64,000 nucleotides of DNA, from the NCBI GenBank assembly GCA_963855995.1, contig OY979716.1:88381369-88445368 (forward strand), written 5' to 3'. Source of the stretch: Muricea muricata. Taxonomy: Eukaryota; Cnidaria; Anthozoa; Malacalcyonacea; Plexauridae. The notes beneath the pieces are model-generated. The model searched no databases. It was not told the origin of the DNA and saw only the letters and a program-made list of their open reading frames with translations. Made by a program: the position numbers and the translations under genes. Shown one piece after another: positions 46,004 through 57,369 of this stretch (positions within the stretch are counted from its first letter, which is position 1; each line of letters opens with the position of its first letter).

Positions 46004-49000
46004 ATGGATAAACTCAGACCACCTCCGCCATTTTCTTTCGAAGGAAATGTATCTCAAGGCTGGAAAACCTGGCAAAAGCATTTTCAGTTCTTTCTTACCG
46101 CAACAGAATCAGACGGGAAAAGTGACAAGATCAAGACATCCATTCTACTTACGTGCATCGGACCAAAAGGTAGAGATATTTATGAAACTTTTACATTTGA
46201 ACAAGACACTAATAAACTCAAATTGAAGCCTGTATTAGAAAAGTTCACGTCATACTGCAACCCTCGCAAGAATATAACAATTCTACATCATAAATTCTTT
46301 ACGTATAAGCAAGTTGAAGGGCAATCCTTTAACGATTTCGTTACTGAGTTAAAAAAACGCGGTTCTGAATGTGAGTTTGGTGAGCTGACAACTTCGTTGA
46401 CTAAAGATATGATAGTTTGTGGCGTAGCTGACAACACACTTCGTGAACGCCTTCTTCGTGATGGAGATCTTACTCTGGAAAAAGCAATTGCTGCTGGTCA
46501 TGCAGCAGAGGAAACAAAACGTCATGCTCAAGAGCTCAAAGAGCACCAAGAATCAGCTGATCTACACAAAGTCAATCGTTCAAAGGACAACCAATCGAGA
46601 CGTCCTGACAAGAAATCCAAACAACCCGACAATACCATCAACAAGTGTAAATTCTGTGGCGGCTCCCACCAACGAGGAAAATGTCCTGCATATGGTAAAA
46701 GATGCTATAAGTGCCACCGCAAAAACCACTTTGAAGCCTGTTGTCCCGAGAAGGAAGTTAACAGTGTTGCTGAAAAGAACAACCCCATTCCTAGCTCCTC
46801 AGATGATGATGATGAATTCTACATTGATATGGTCACCAGCGCTAGCTCCAGTCCAATCACCAGCAATTCTTCCACTAATCTCTTTAACCAGGCAGGATCT
46901 GAGTCAAGTGAAGCACGTGTGTTTACAGTTAACGACACTGAATCAGATTGGTCTGTTACACTGGAAATGAATGGTTCTGATGTAACGTTTAAGATAGACA
47001 CTGGTGCTCAGTGCAACGTTATTCCAAAACACCTCCTTCAGAAATTTTCACCCAAACCCAAGATCAAACCCGCAACAATCAAGCTTTCCGCGTACAATGG
47101 CACATCCATTCCTGTTTCAGGCAAATGCATTGGCAAACTGAAACTCAAAGATCGAACAGTGAACGTTTTGTTTATTGTTGTCGACTCGGATTCAGTTCCC
47201 ATTCTCGGACTGAACACATCTGTAAAGTTAAACTTGATCAAGCAAACATACCAAATCTCCAAGAACGTCCAGTCCACAGTCCCAATTCAAGAGGAGTTCT
47301 CCGACTGTTTTGGTGAAATTGGCTGTTTACCTCGCGTCCATCACATCGAGATAAGAGATGATGTCAAACCGGTGATCACTCCTGTAAAAAAGGTACCTTT
47401 TGCTCTCAAACCGAAACTCAAAAAGGAACTGAAACGCATGGTTGACCTGGAAATTATTGAGCAAGTAGAAAAACCAACTGATTGGGTTAATGCTCTTGTC
47501 ATGGTATCCAAACCAAATGGAGATCTCAGAATTTGTCTTGACCCTCGACATCTAAATAAAGCCATCAAACGACAACATCACCGCTTACCTACAGCCGAAG
47601 AAATCATCTCAGAGATGGCTGGAGCTTGCTATTTTTCAAAGTTGGATGCCTCATCTGGGTACTGGCAAGTGAAAGTAGACGACGAAAGTGCTGATCTCCT
47701 TACCTTTGGTACCCCATTTGGACGGTATCGTTTTAAACGTCTACCTTTCGACATACATTCCGCAAGCGAAGTTTTCCAAGCAGAAGTTGCTTCTATTATC
47801 GCGAACCTCACCGGATGCATCAACTCCCAAGACGACATTATTGTATGGGGCACAACAAGAGAGGAACACGATGCTCGCCTCAGAAGCGTTCTTACTCGCA
47901 TTCGTACCAGTGGATTGAAACTCAACCGACGCAAATGCATATTTGCTGCTACATCCCTTACATTCCTCGGTCACACATTGTCTCCAGAAGGTGTGCAACC
48001 CGATCCATCCAAAGTTGAAGCTATCATACAAATGCCACTTCCCGAGTCAAAGTCCGACCTTCAACGCTTTATGGGCATGGTCAACTACCTTGGAAAGTTC
48101 ATCCCGAACTTATCACATGTCACTGCTCCCTTACGCCAGTTACTCAAGAAAGATGTTCTCTTTAACCTCCAACAACCACAGCTAAATGCCATCAGCGAGA
48201 TAAAGCGTTTCATCACATCCCCACCATGTCTAAAGTTCTACGACCCAAACCTACCAACTCGACTTAGGCCCGATGCAAGTCAAGATAGCCTTGGGGCCCT
48301 CCTCGAGCAGAATCATAAGACAACAGATGGCGACCAATGGTTCCCGATTGCTTATGCTTCGCGAGCATTGCTGCCATACGAGAAGAATTATGCCCAGATA
48401 GAAAAGGAAACGTTATCGATTGTTTTTGGAGTCGAACGGTTTCATGAGTACCTTTACGGACGCCATTTTACCGTTATTAATGATCATCAGCCTCTCAAAT
48501 CCATCTTTAACAAATCTATCACCCAGTGCCCTCCTCGTATACAACGCTTTTTCATGAAACTCCAAAAATATGACTTTGATCTCGAATACGCTCCAGGAAA
48601 GACCATGGTGGTCTCCGATGCTCTCAGTCGTGCTTTCATTGACAGCAATTCATCTCCAGAATTAGATGAATCAGATATAATCCATCATGTCCACTCAGTC
48701 ATTGCTTCATTACCAATAAGCACAGCAAGACTTACTCAACTCCAGAACGAAACCGCCTCTGACCCTGTTTTGCAACAGCTCAAGCAGCTCACCCTGACAG
48801 GCTGGCCCCAACAAACGCAGCAAATCCCACCAGCAGTCAAACCATACTTTGCTATTCGGGGGGAGATAACCTACAACGCAGGTCTACTACTAAAGGGACA
48901 GCGCATTATTATCCCTACATCTTTACGCCCCACCATGAAAGAAATCATCCACCAGGGTCACAACGGAATTGCAAGATGCAAAAGTCGTGCTCGACAATCA

Positions 49001-50002
49001 ATCTTTTGACCAGGAATGAATTCGGAAATCGACGATTTTGTCTCTCGCTGCCCACACTGCCTGACACATCGCAACCAACTACAAAAAGAAACGCTTATTC
49101 AACACAATGTACCTGAAGTACCATGGACAAAAGTAGCATCAGATTTATTTACACTGTATGGCCATGATTACGTTATCATTGCCGATTACACCTCAAAATA
49201 CATAGAGATTGAACGTCTCACTGATAAATCGTCCCAAAGTGTTATCAATAAGATAAAGAAAATCTTTGCACGTCATGGCATACCTAAGGAACTCCACACT
49301 GATAACGGGCCTGAATACACTGCCCAAAGTTTCAAGCACTTTACTGAACAGTGGGACTTTAGACACGTTACCTCAAGCCCTCATTTTCCACAGTTGAATG
49401 GGTTTGTCGAAAGAGCGATTCAAACAGTGAAAAAGTCACTCAAGAAGGCACATGATGGAAACGAGGACCCATACCTCACTCTGTTGATTTTAAACACCAC
49501 ACCAGGAGCTGATGGTGTATCTCCAGCAATGCACCTTTTTAATCACCAACCCCGCACCACATTACCCTCCCTGAACATGACCCACACTTCAAGTACATTG
49601 AAAATCAACCCGAAGGAAATCGTAAAGAGCTACAATCAACACGCTAAGGACTTGCCAGACATAACACCAGGCACGGTTGTCCGCATGCGTATACCGGGAG
49701 AAAAGCAATGGAACGAAATTGGAAAGGTAGTCGAGAAGTGCCCGGAACCTCGCGCATATCGTATTCTCAACAGCAAAGGAAACATAGTCAGAAGGAATCG
49801 CCGCCACCTGTTACCTTGCAAGGACAAATTCCACATTCAAATTGATCAGGACGATTATACCGAACCAATTCCTTCAATTCCACAACAAACCAACCCTAAG
49901 ACCACTTCGCCCTCATCGCAATCTAGTGATGGCCCGCCATCCCAACGAAGAATTGTAACCAGATCCGGACGAGTTGTAACAAAGCCCGCAAGATATCGCT
50001 GA
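46004..50002 (+). pseudogene. Gypsy Gag-Pol polyprotein with one premature stop
   Basis: Start MDKLRPPPPFSFEGNVSQGW at 46004. Order: Gag capsid-like (1-200), two CCHC zinc knuckles (about 215-250), protease with IDTGAQCN (Asp 332), reverse transcriptase with LDASSGYW-type block A and SQDDIIVWG (DD at 610-611; the usual Tyr is replaced by Ser), RNase H (from PDASQDSLGALL), and integrase. The frame is open for 1001 codons, then a TGA at 49007-49009 sits where a Trp is expected, between the zinc-binding His pair and Cys pair of the integrase N-domain. After it the same frame holds the integrase core (49016-50002), with Asp 43, Asp 96 and Glu 132 counted from 49016 in D,D35E spacing. Confidence 0.93.
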
Positions 50003-50063
50003 ACGATAAGTACTTTATGACGTTTAACTTTACTTATTTCTCTTCAATCTTTTAATGGGGAGA

Positions 50064-50192
50064 TGTTATATTATCGTCTAATGTACTTTTAGTGTATGTG
50101 TTTTAAGGTCATTTGGTGTATGTGTTTTAAGGTTTATGGGTCTTTTGGCGCCATATACTCGGATTGTTGTTGTTAAATATACATACAGAACA
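50064..50192 (+). repeat. Gypsy 3' LTR
   Basis: Identical to 45740-45868 by eye; followed by the TCTGC duplication. Confidence 0.95.
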
Positions 50193-50197
50193 TCTGC

Positions 50198-51319
50198 CAT
50201 GGACCCATGTAAATGTACAAATCTTATACAGAGGTCTGAACTACTACATAAAAGTATTTTCATGCTGTATACAGCTATAATTTCAATTACGGTTGTCAAT
50301 GGCAAAGCGGAGAAGTCAAGTACCAGCACAAAAGGCTTGTTATGATATTGGATAGTGATAAAACATGGGAACAAGACACAATACATGAACAAAAATAAAA
50401 CAATTCATACAACAAACTCACACAAGGTATTCCACAAATTAGCATAGTCATTTTCATCATAAGATGCTACATAATTGCAGGTGGGAAATTTGAAATCTTT
50501 TCAAGCACAAACACTTGTACATAAGAACAATGTGCTTAGAACCATAATTGTGGTTGGTTATAAGTTTTTAGTCATTAATTCATTATCGATTCTCAGCAAA
50601 CCTGCCGTGTTAATATTTGGCCTTTTCATGCTTTGCTGGGAAACAGGCTTGACTGAAATATTTGAATGCATCCAACATAAAACAGATTCTGAAAATTTAC
50701 ACCTTAATCGTTTACATTCTTGATATTCAAGAGAAAAAAACATGAAAAAGAGTTGGTGATACTTCACCATTCCAAAGACAATGCCAATGCAATAGATATT
50801 TTTTGGCGTGCATAAAAATGAAGCCCTTAAAAATATCACGCTTGCACTGGCCAGTGCCATGTTCTGCAGACTGGATTTTGTATGCATTTAGTTTGGGTAA
50901 ACATTATATACAGCATGAGATCATACTTTTATATGGTGGCATTTGCAGTACCTGATTTTTTTATTGAGAGCTCTGTACAAGATTTTATATATATTCTCAT
51001 GGGTCCATGGAGGATAAAATTTGACAATTGAGTTAAGACTTTCATACACCAGTGTTAAATTGAATGAATTTCCACTCAATTGATCACTTATGACATCAAA
51101 ATTCGATAAACTGTACCACGATCAAATATATGCTTAAAATTTGAACAATGCGTATATATAAATTAAATCGTTTTAAACAGCTGACTTTTAAACAGTCAGG
51201 AATAAAAAAACTCAGCTTGAATCAGTTTATCGTTTTATATTTCCGTCCCCCGGTATGCTATTGCCGAATAAGGCCAGGTCACCAAATAACCCAAGATTTT
51301 TGGATTATTTGGTAACCTG
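50198..51319. other. Right interior of the 7.4-kb element
   Basis: AT-rich without a supported gene. At 51274-51320 lies a hairpin, CCAGGTCACCAAATAA against TTATTTGGTAACCTGG with a ~15-base loop, just inside the right TIR. Confidence 0.45.
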
Positions 51320-51398
51320 GCAATCAGAGTTTGCCAGGGTCCCTAACACGTACACAAGATTAAACACAGAGACCCTGGGTACGAGGTTGGATCTATCC

Positions 51399-52320
51399 TG
51401 AGAAATACTCCTTGGCTTCCATTCCTCAAGTGCTTATTAATGTTGAAGAGCAACATAACTTTACATCCTGCTTTAAGGCACAACAATTTATCAACAGAAT
51501 TTTCCAGCAAATGGGTATGTCCACTATCTCTGCTTGGAAATGTTAACAATGGGCCAGGTAAACACGATAGCACTTCTTGGTTGCACATATTGACTGGCAA
51601 TTTCCTGAAAAAAATATGCATTGGCTCTTCTTGACTTGGATCAGTCACTATGTCTCTGCTTAATTCATTAAAATACTTTTCCGTGTCTGCATCACACTTT
51701 CCTTCCCATAGGTTGGTCTAGCGCATTTCGCAGCTCAGACTCCGAATCATCTTGTCTGAGTATTTTTTTCAGCTCTATTCTATGAGGAAACACAGCATCG
51801 AAAAGTTGGGATTTATAAACTGGTTCTTCTTTGTACACAAGACTCTTTACAGGTGTTAACTGCAAAAAATCACCAACTAATATAACTTGTATTCCTCCAA
51901 ATGCATATGTGTTTTCCGATAAATTGTCGTGCGATGCATTAACCAACTCAAAAATTTGTCGACTTGACACCAATACTTCGTCCCAGATGATCACATCCTC
52001 TCCACAAATTTGAGTCACAATATTATTTCTACCAAGTGCTCATTGAGTATGTCAATGGGCTTTACTGCAGTTTGTAATTCATAATATGAGTGGACAGTTG
52101 CGGCGACACCATCATATCCATCGCAGGAAACTCCACGTGGACAAACTATCTGGCAATTTAAACCTTTTGAAGCAAGGACCTTCTTTATTGCCTGCACCAC
52201 GGTTGTTTTACCAACTCCCGCACGACCAAGAACACACTTGTTGTGCCCAGTTAAAGCTGCTTCTATAGTTTTTTGTTGTTCTTCTGTGGGTTGTTTCAGA
52301 CAAGCTGCCTCACAATACAT
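51399..52320 (-). pseudogene. N-terminal part of the split PIF1-like helicase gene
   Basis: Start MYCEAACLKQPTEEQQKTIE at 52320. VLGRAGVGKTT is Walker A (G32-T39), GEDVIIWDEV is Walker B, and VILVGDFLQLTPV is motif III of PIF1 helicases; FRRIELKKILRQ-like text (HRIELKKILRQDD) follows. Frameshifts at about 52020 and 51715 break it. The last part, LKAGCKVMLLFNINKHLRNG, ends with GVFLRID at the 9-bp duplication, where the 43964-51389 element begins. PIF1 enzymes are 5'-3' SF1B helicases. It may be a host-type gene or belong to an older large transposon. Confidence 0.85.
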
Positions 52321-53083
52321 TTTTCGTTCTAAATGATGATCGAATTATAAAACAGGCAATTGACCATAAAATCTAAAAATATTACTATTTAACTAATTAA
52401 TAGCAGTAATCCTGTGCTTCCAAAAAGAGTTACAATTCCACAACATGTAATCATCAAATATCTAACCATAATTCTAGCCCTATTTTGTAGCTCGCGGTAA
52501 ATAATATTTTATATTCTTGGCATATGACGTGATCAGATTCAATGGGCATTGAGACATGGTCACCAGAGAGGATTAAATGTCCACAGTATATGTTGGTCAT
52601 TCGTAGTATATATTGTGCAATTTCCGGCATCTCATTTCATCACTCCAGTACACACAATGGTAAATAAGCGGGCCATTCGCAGTCTGATTAAATTATGTGC
52701 CTATTTTTGGGTTTATTATGCAGCAAATCTTTGTGGGGATCAATTTCAACATTGTTGATGCTTATTGCATATTCCTTGGAAATTCACCCCCTGGGGGATG
52801 GATTTCCTAGGAACATCGCCCCCTTTAAAAATTTTGCCCTCCCCTTTATTACAGGTCATTGCATAGGATGAGTAAATTGAAGGGTTTTTTCATACATGTT
52901 TCACTCGCTGGATTTGCAACTTGAGAACAACAAGACCCTCGAGGGGAATCACCCTCGCTTCAGGTATATAAATAATAAACATTCCATGGATTAGTTTATA
53001 ATCTAGATTGGATAATAGATCGAATCTGGCATTTTTTCCATGCATAATAGATCGAATCGGGCGTTTTCTCCTTGCACCAATGC
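52321..53083. other. Upstream of the PIF1-like gene; short diverged repeats
   Basis: No gene. CCTAGGAACATCGCCCCC and a following TTTTGCCCTCCCC (52806-52850) resemble the text CCTAGGAACATCGCTCTCC...TTTTGCCCTCACTTC inside the dispersed repeat (about 23670 and 53220), so an old partial copy lies here. AATAGATCGAATC is repeated at about 53012 and 53046. Confidence 0.5.
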
Positions 53084-54744
53084 AAATGTAACATATAAAA
53101 TTTACTGGTTGAACCCGTTCTTGATATTTTATGATTTTAAACAAAAATTGAGAAGTGAGGGCAAAATTCCTAATGGGGGCAGAATGTCCTAGAAAATTTG
53201 CCTCCCAGGAGAGCGATGTTCCTAGGAATATCGATCGAATTTTGTAATGACCTATAGTTGATGTTTTACTCAACTGTTTCCGGCTTGAATTTCGACATGT
53301 ATATGATTCCACTTGTATCGAATCAAAATACATTTACCCCTTTAGATATTATTTATGCAGTCAAATGTTACGTGTAGTATAATGCATGCATAATATAATT
53401 CACGGATGTGCTGAACACATTATTCAAGGCATGCAACTAACAAAGTGCAAAGGAACTTTTTTCTTGCTGTTTTTTTGTTAAAAGAAAAAGGCTTTTTGCC
53501 TTGTTTGGGATGGCGATTGAAGTAATCAAATGTATTTTAGAAAGGTAATAGTCATATTACATGTTTTTAAAGTATAAAGCTGATTTCTATTAAATTTTTC
53601 TTTCGAAATTTCCCGATGTTGGTCGAGCAGCGAATTCGAACTTGTTTTTTTGCCAATCACGAATGTGCTGTTTATTCGATATATGATCTTATGCTTATGA
53701 ATGTTTTTAGGTTCATCGAAATTTTGTGGTACGGATACAAAGTTATTTTTTGCAATCATTTTGTTTGATTTGGTATGGATTGCTGAAGTGAAATTTGCCA
53801 CCTTGGCTTTTGCAACGTTGTTGGCCATATTATGGCATATGAATGAAAATCTATGCCAGGGATGCAAGTAATTGGCTTTGCAATCTATTCAGCCGCTAGG
53901 ACGATAACTCTTGTATTTTTTCCTGCAAGTATATTGAACATCAACTATATTACTCGAAGCTACCGAAAATGACAAGCCGTGTACTATGGAAAACGGCATT
54001 TTCTTTTGTTGGGTATGCATTGAATGTGAAATATCTATTTGTCATCGAGTTCATGCAAATGGAATGTGGTCTGACACAGTATAAAGTCTGTTTAAATACC
54101 ACTGCAACTGCTGAAAGTTCAAAGCACTGGCCCACGTACATAAAGATTTTGCAAGAGTATTCAAGTGTGTTGGACATCATTGCGTTGAAAGGTAGGCTCA
54201 TTTTTTCAAAGCTTTTGTGTAACGCAAACTGATTATGCAAGCCATGGAATTAATTTCTCTGACCCTGCAGTGCTAGTTGTTTGCTTGGTTATGCGAGCAA
54301 AACAGTCGGAAATTGGTTTTGTAATTTTAGGTGACAATACATTGTGCAAAACTGTTGCCATGCATTGGCAAAATTCAAAATAAAAATTACAAATTTGACG
54401 GCACCAACCTACCAAAGCAAAGCATTAGCGTGGTCTTGAAATGGTTTTTCCCTCGTTTGTTCTTTCATACTTTAGCAAAAGTTTTGCACATTTTTTCCGC
54501 TTTTTTAGTTGTTTTTCAGAATATTTATATGCAAATACTGTTCAATGAGTTTCAAAGATTCCTTTTTGCTATTTTGTTGGAGATTTTGTGTTGGTTTTGA
54601 AGTAAAATTTCTTGTTTGAATTTGTTATACATATCGATATGATTGAAAGAGTTTCCTCCCTTCCCAAATATTATGTATGTATATATGTCGTGCCTACGCT
54701 GTGTGCATGTCACCGCAGGCGCAAGATTGATCATTGCCTGTACA
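53084..54744 (-). repeat. Dispersed repeat, copy 2
   Basis: Reverse-oriented relative of 22113-23813. Core 53084 to about 54475 matches copy 1 with few changes; the 54475-54700 part is unrelated to copy 1; the last ~45 bp (to 54744) again match. See copy 1 for the coding question. Confidence 0.7.
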
Positions 54745-54940
54745 AAAGCACACAGTTGCCGAAACATTTTGACGGTAATATAATAAAATTTTATTTAATT
54801 TCAAGTTAAAGCCATTTTCTGGTGTATATTTGAATAATCAAATTTGATTCGTGGGTGCCTTATGGACAAAATATCAGTTTTTAATCCTGGTTTTATTGAC
54901 AGTTTTTTAAATTGGCACAACATTTGTCTTCGATATGTTA

Positions 54941-55582
54941 TTATTGCCTAATGTAAGCTTAGTATAAAATAATATAAGCTTAATTTGGTATAAAATATGA
55001 CCTGTTAATTGCATAAAACGTTTTGAAATATTTATGAAACTAAATTTTTATCTACATAAACTTTGAGTTTCTCGTTTCAAGCTAATTTTATATCTTCGCT
55101 CATATTCTTTTACATGTAAAGTTCATCAATATTTTAAAATACAGTAATAACAGACAGTCTTGCATTTACAAAACATAAACTTAAATTTGGAACATAAACT
55201 GGAATTTAAACAGTGAGTATAGACTGGAGTACGGCTATGCCGGCCTTAAGGCCATAGGAATGGAAGTTATAGATTTGCGTCTACCGCCCATGTGCATTAA
55301 AAGCAGCTGCTAAGAATTTTCATTCTGAAACAAATTCATTATCCCAAAAAAAATTATTTAAAGCTTCTAAATAAACTTACAGCATTAAAATTACAGCTTT
55401 ATTTATCGATTATTTATTTATTCAAACATTCTTAATATTAAAAAAAATAATGATTTTCTAACAAGTTTGTTTACGTTTCAATATCACTAATTGAATAACT
55501 TACCCAAATACTTTACCAATTACTATGTGACTAACAACAAAGTTCATGATCACAATACACGGAATGCATCCAAACTTCACAA
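54941..55582 (+). repeat. 642-bp tandem duplication, unit 1
   Basis: Identical by eye to 55583-56224, starting TTATTGCCTAATGTAAGC and ending CCAAACTTCACAA. Confidence 0.93.
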
Positions 55583-56224
55583 TTATTGCCTAATGTAAGC
55601 TTAGTATAAAATAATATAAGCTTAATTTGGTATAAAATATGACCTGTTAATTGCATAAAACGTTTTGAAATATTTATGAAACTAAATTTTTATCTACATA
55701 AACTTTGAGTTTCTCGTTTCAAGCTAATTTTATATCTTCGCTCATATTCTTTTACATGTAAAGTTCATCAATATTTTAAAATACAGTAATAACAGACAGT
55801 CTTGCATTTACAAAACATAAACTTAAATTTGGAACATAAACTGGAATTTAAACAGTGAGTATAGACTGGAGTACGGCTATGCCGGCCTTAAGGCCATAGG
55901 AATGGAAGTTATAGATTTGCGTCTACCGCCCATGTGCATTAAAAGCAGCTGCTAAGAATTTTCATTCTGAAACAAATTCATTATCCCAAAAAAAATTATT
56001 TAAAGCTTCTAAATAAACTTACAGCATTAAAATTACAGCTTTATTTATCGATTATTTATTTATTCAAACATTCTTAATATTAAAAAAAATAATGATTTTC
56101 TAACAAGTTTGTTTACGTTTCAATATCACTAATTGAATAACTTACCCAAATACTTTACCAATTACTATGTGACTAACAACAAAGTTCATGATCACAATAC
56201 ACGGAATGCATCCAAACTTCACAA
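55583..56224 (+). repeat. 642-bp tandem duplication, unit 2
   Basis: Second unit; it runs on into the LINE C-terminal frame, which unit 1 lacks, so the duplicated segment ended inside that frame. Confidence 0.93.
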
Positions 56225-56381
56225 ATCATACTGTAGAACTAATTATGTCAAACATTCTCTTTGCAATAATGGTGTAGACATCTGGAATAAATTAATGTTT
56301 AATTTAAAAAATACAAAATCTTATGACATATTTAAGAAGAAATCCAAAAATTATTTCTTGCAGTTGCATACGGAAATGTAA
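56133..56381 (+). pseudogene. LINE ORF2 C-terminal end
   Basis: KVHDHNTRNASKLHKSYCRT and the WNKLMFNLKNTKSYDIFKKK stretch are the conserved C-terminal tail of CR1/RTE-like LINE polyproteins (the H-x-NTR...W motif pair). About 83 codons to a stop at 56379, followed by an AT-rich 3' UTR to about 56700 ending in ATAAATAATATAAAATAAAC. The RT itself is absent, so it is a 5'-truncated insertion; the 5' part of the repeat unit is not recognised as LINE. Confidence 0.75.
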
Positions 56382-56709
56382 ATACTATAGAGACTCAGTT
56401 TCTTATATGCCAATGCATGCATATTGTTTCTCATAAAAAACTGTATTCTAAACTTTTCCTACGGTATATATCTTCATTGTTATTTGAAACATTGTAATAA
56501 GATGTATGACCTACTCCTATGTTTGTAACTTTACACTATGATTACCAATATATATAATTGTAAATATGTAAACTAGGGGTTTTAATCAAAAGCCTTTTAT
56601 GGTTTCTGGTAGATCTCTAGCCCTTATTCTTATAAGTCTACTTTTTAGTAAAAGAAATATCTATGTGTATGTATGGGCAAAATTTAATAAATAATATAAA
56701 ATAAACAAA

Positions 56710-57369
56710 AAATCATTGATTGCTTGATATTGTTGAATTATCTTTTGACTCGTCTCAATCGATATCGTGCTATTACATAGCCACATATGGCCATATGCAA
56801 ACAAATATGATAGCTCGCAAGACTACGTGGGAGTCTGTGTAGGAAAAGCTGTTAGTGACATACTGTTTTAACATGGCAACCATGGCAAACAACAGATAAA
56901 AAAGGGTAGAAGTAAGTAAACCCTTAATCCTTATCAATCTTCGTTCTCATTTGTGAAATAATGCTTTATATAAATATAAATAAAATGGTGTAGCTGTTTT
57001 TATTCATGCATTTGACAATATATTTTTTCTTTCTTACTATTTAAATATCATACAAATGTTTTTCTAAAATTTAAAAATTGAATTTTTAAGACTTGCACGT
57101 TTTCAAACATTTTTTTAAAAGAATAATACTGTGCGATATAAAATAACTTCTCACGTGAAATGTTACAAAATGACGTGGCGGCAAATTTAAATTATTAAAT
57201 AGACAATATTATTAAAAGGTCATTTCAAGAAAACAAATGAATTTGGCATATAATAATTGTACTTTCATGTCAACTTATGGACTGAAATATCGTTTTTATT
57301 TGCTATGAAATGGAAAAGCAGTTTGCTATTTGAATACTGTTCCTACAGGGAAAACAATTGTGTCCTTGG
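56710..57369. other. No recognisable gene
   Basis: AT-rich, no supported frame or repeat. Confidence 0.4.

Larger units (their letters stand above)
45740..50192 (+). mobile_element. Gypsy (Ty3-type) LTR retrotransposon, young
   Basis: Two 129-bp LTRs (45740-45868 and 50064-50192), TG...CA-bounded (TGTTATATTATCG ... CAGAACA), read as identical. A 5-bp duplication TCTGC flanks them (45735-45739 and 50193-50197). TGGTGTCAAATAGTGGG right after the left LTR is in primer-binding position and AATGGGGAGA before the right LTR is the polypurine tract. One long gag-pol frame with a single stop. This is the last insertion in its nest. Confidence 0.97.
43964..51389. mobile_element. 7.4-kb element with Academ-like ends, no own gene, containing a Gypsy
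   Basis: TIRs of about 68 bp (43964-44031 and 51320-51389) start CAACCTCGTACCCAGG and are flanked by a perfect 9-bp duplication GATCTATCC (43955-43963 and 51390-51398). The first 16 bases and the duplication length equal those of the 5557-13555 element, so the same kind of transposase should recognise both. Without the Gypsy inside it measures about 3.0 kb and I see no transposase gene, so it is non-autonomous. It has inserted into the PIF1-like gene. Confidence 0.88.
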
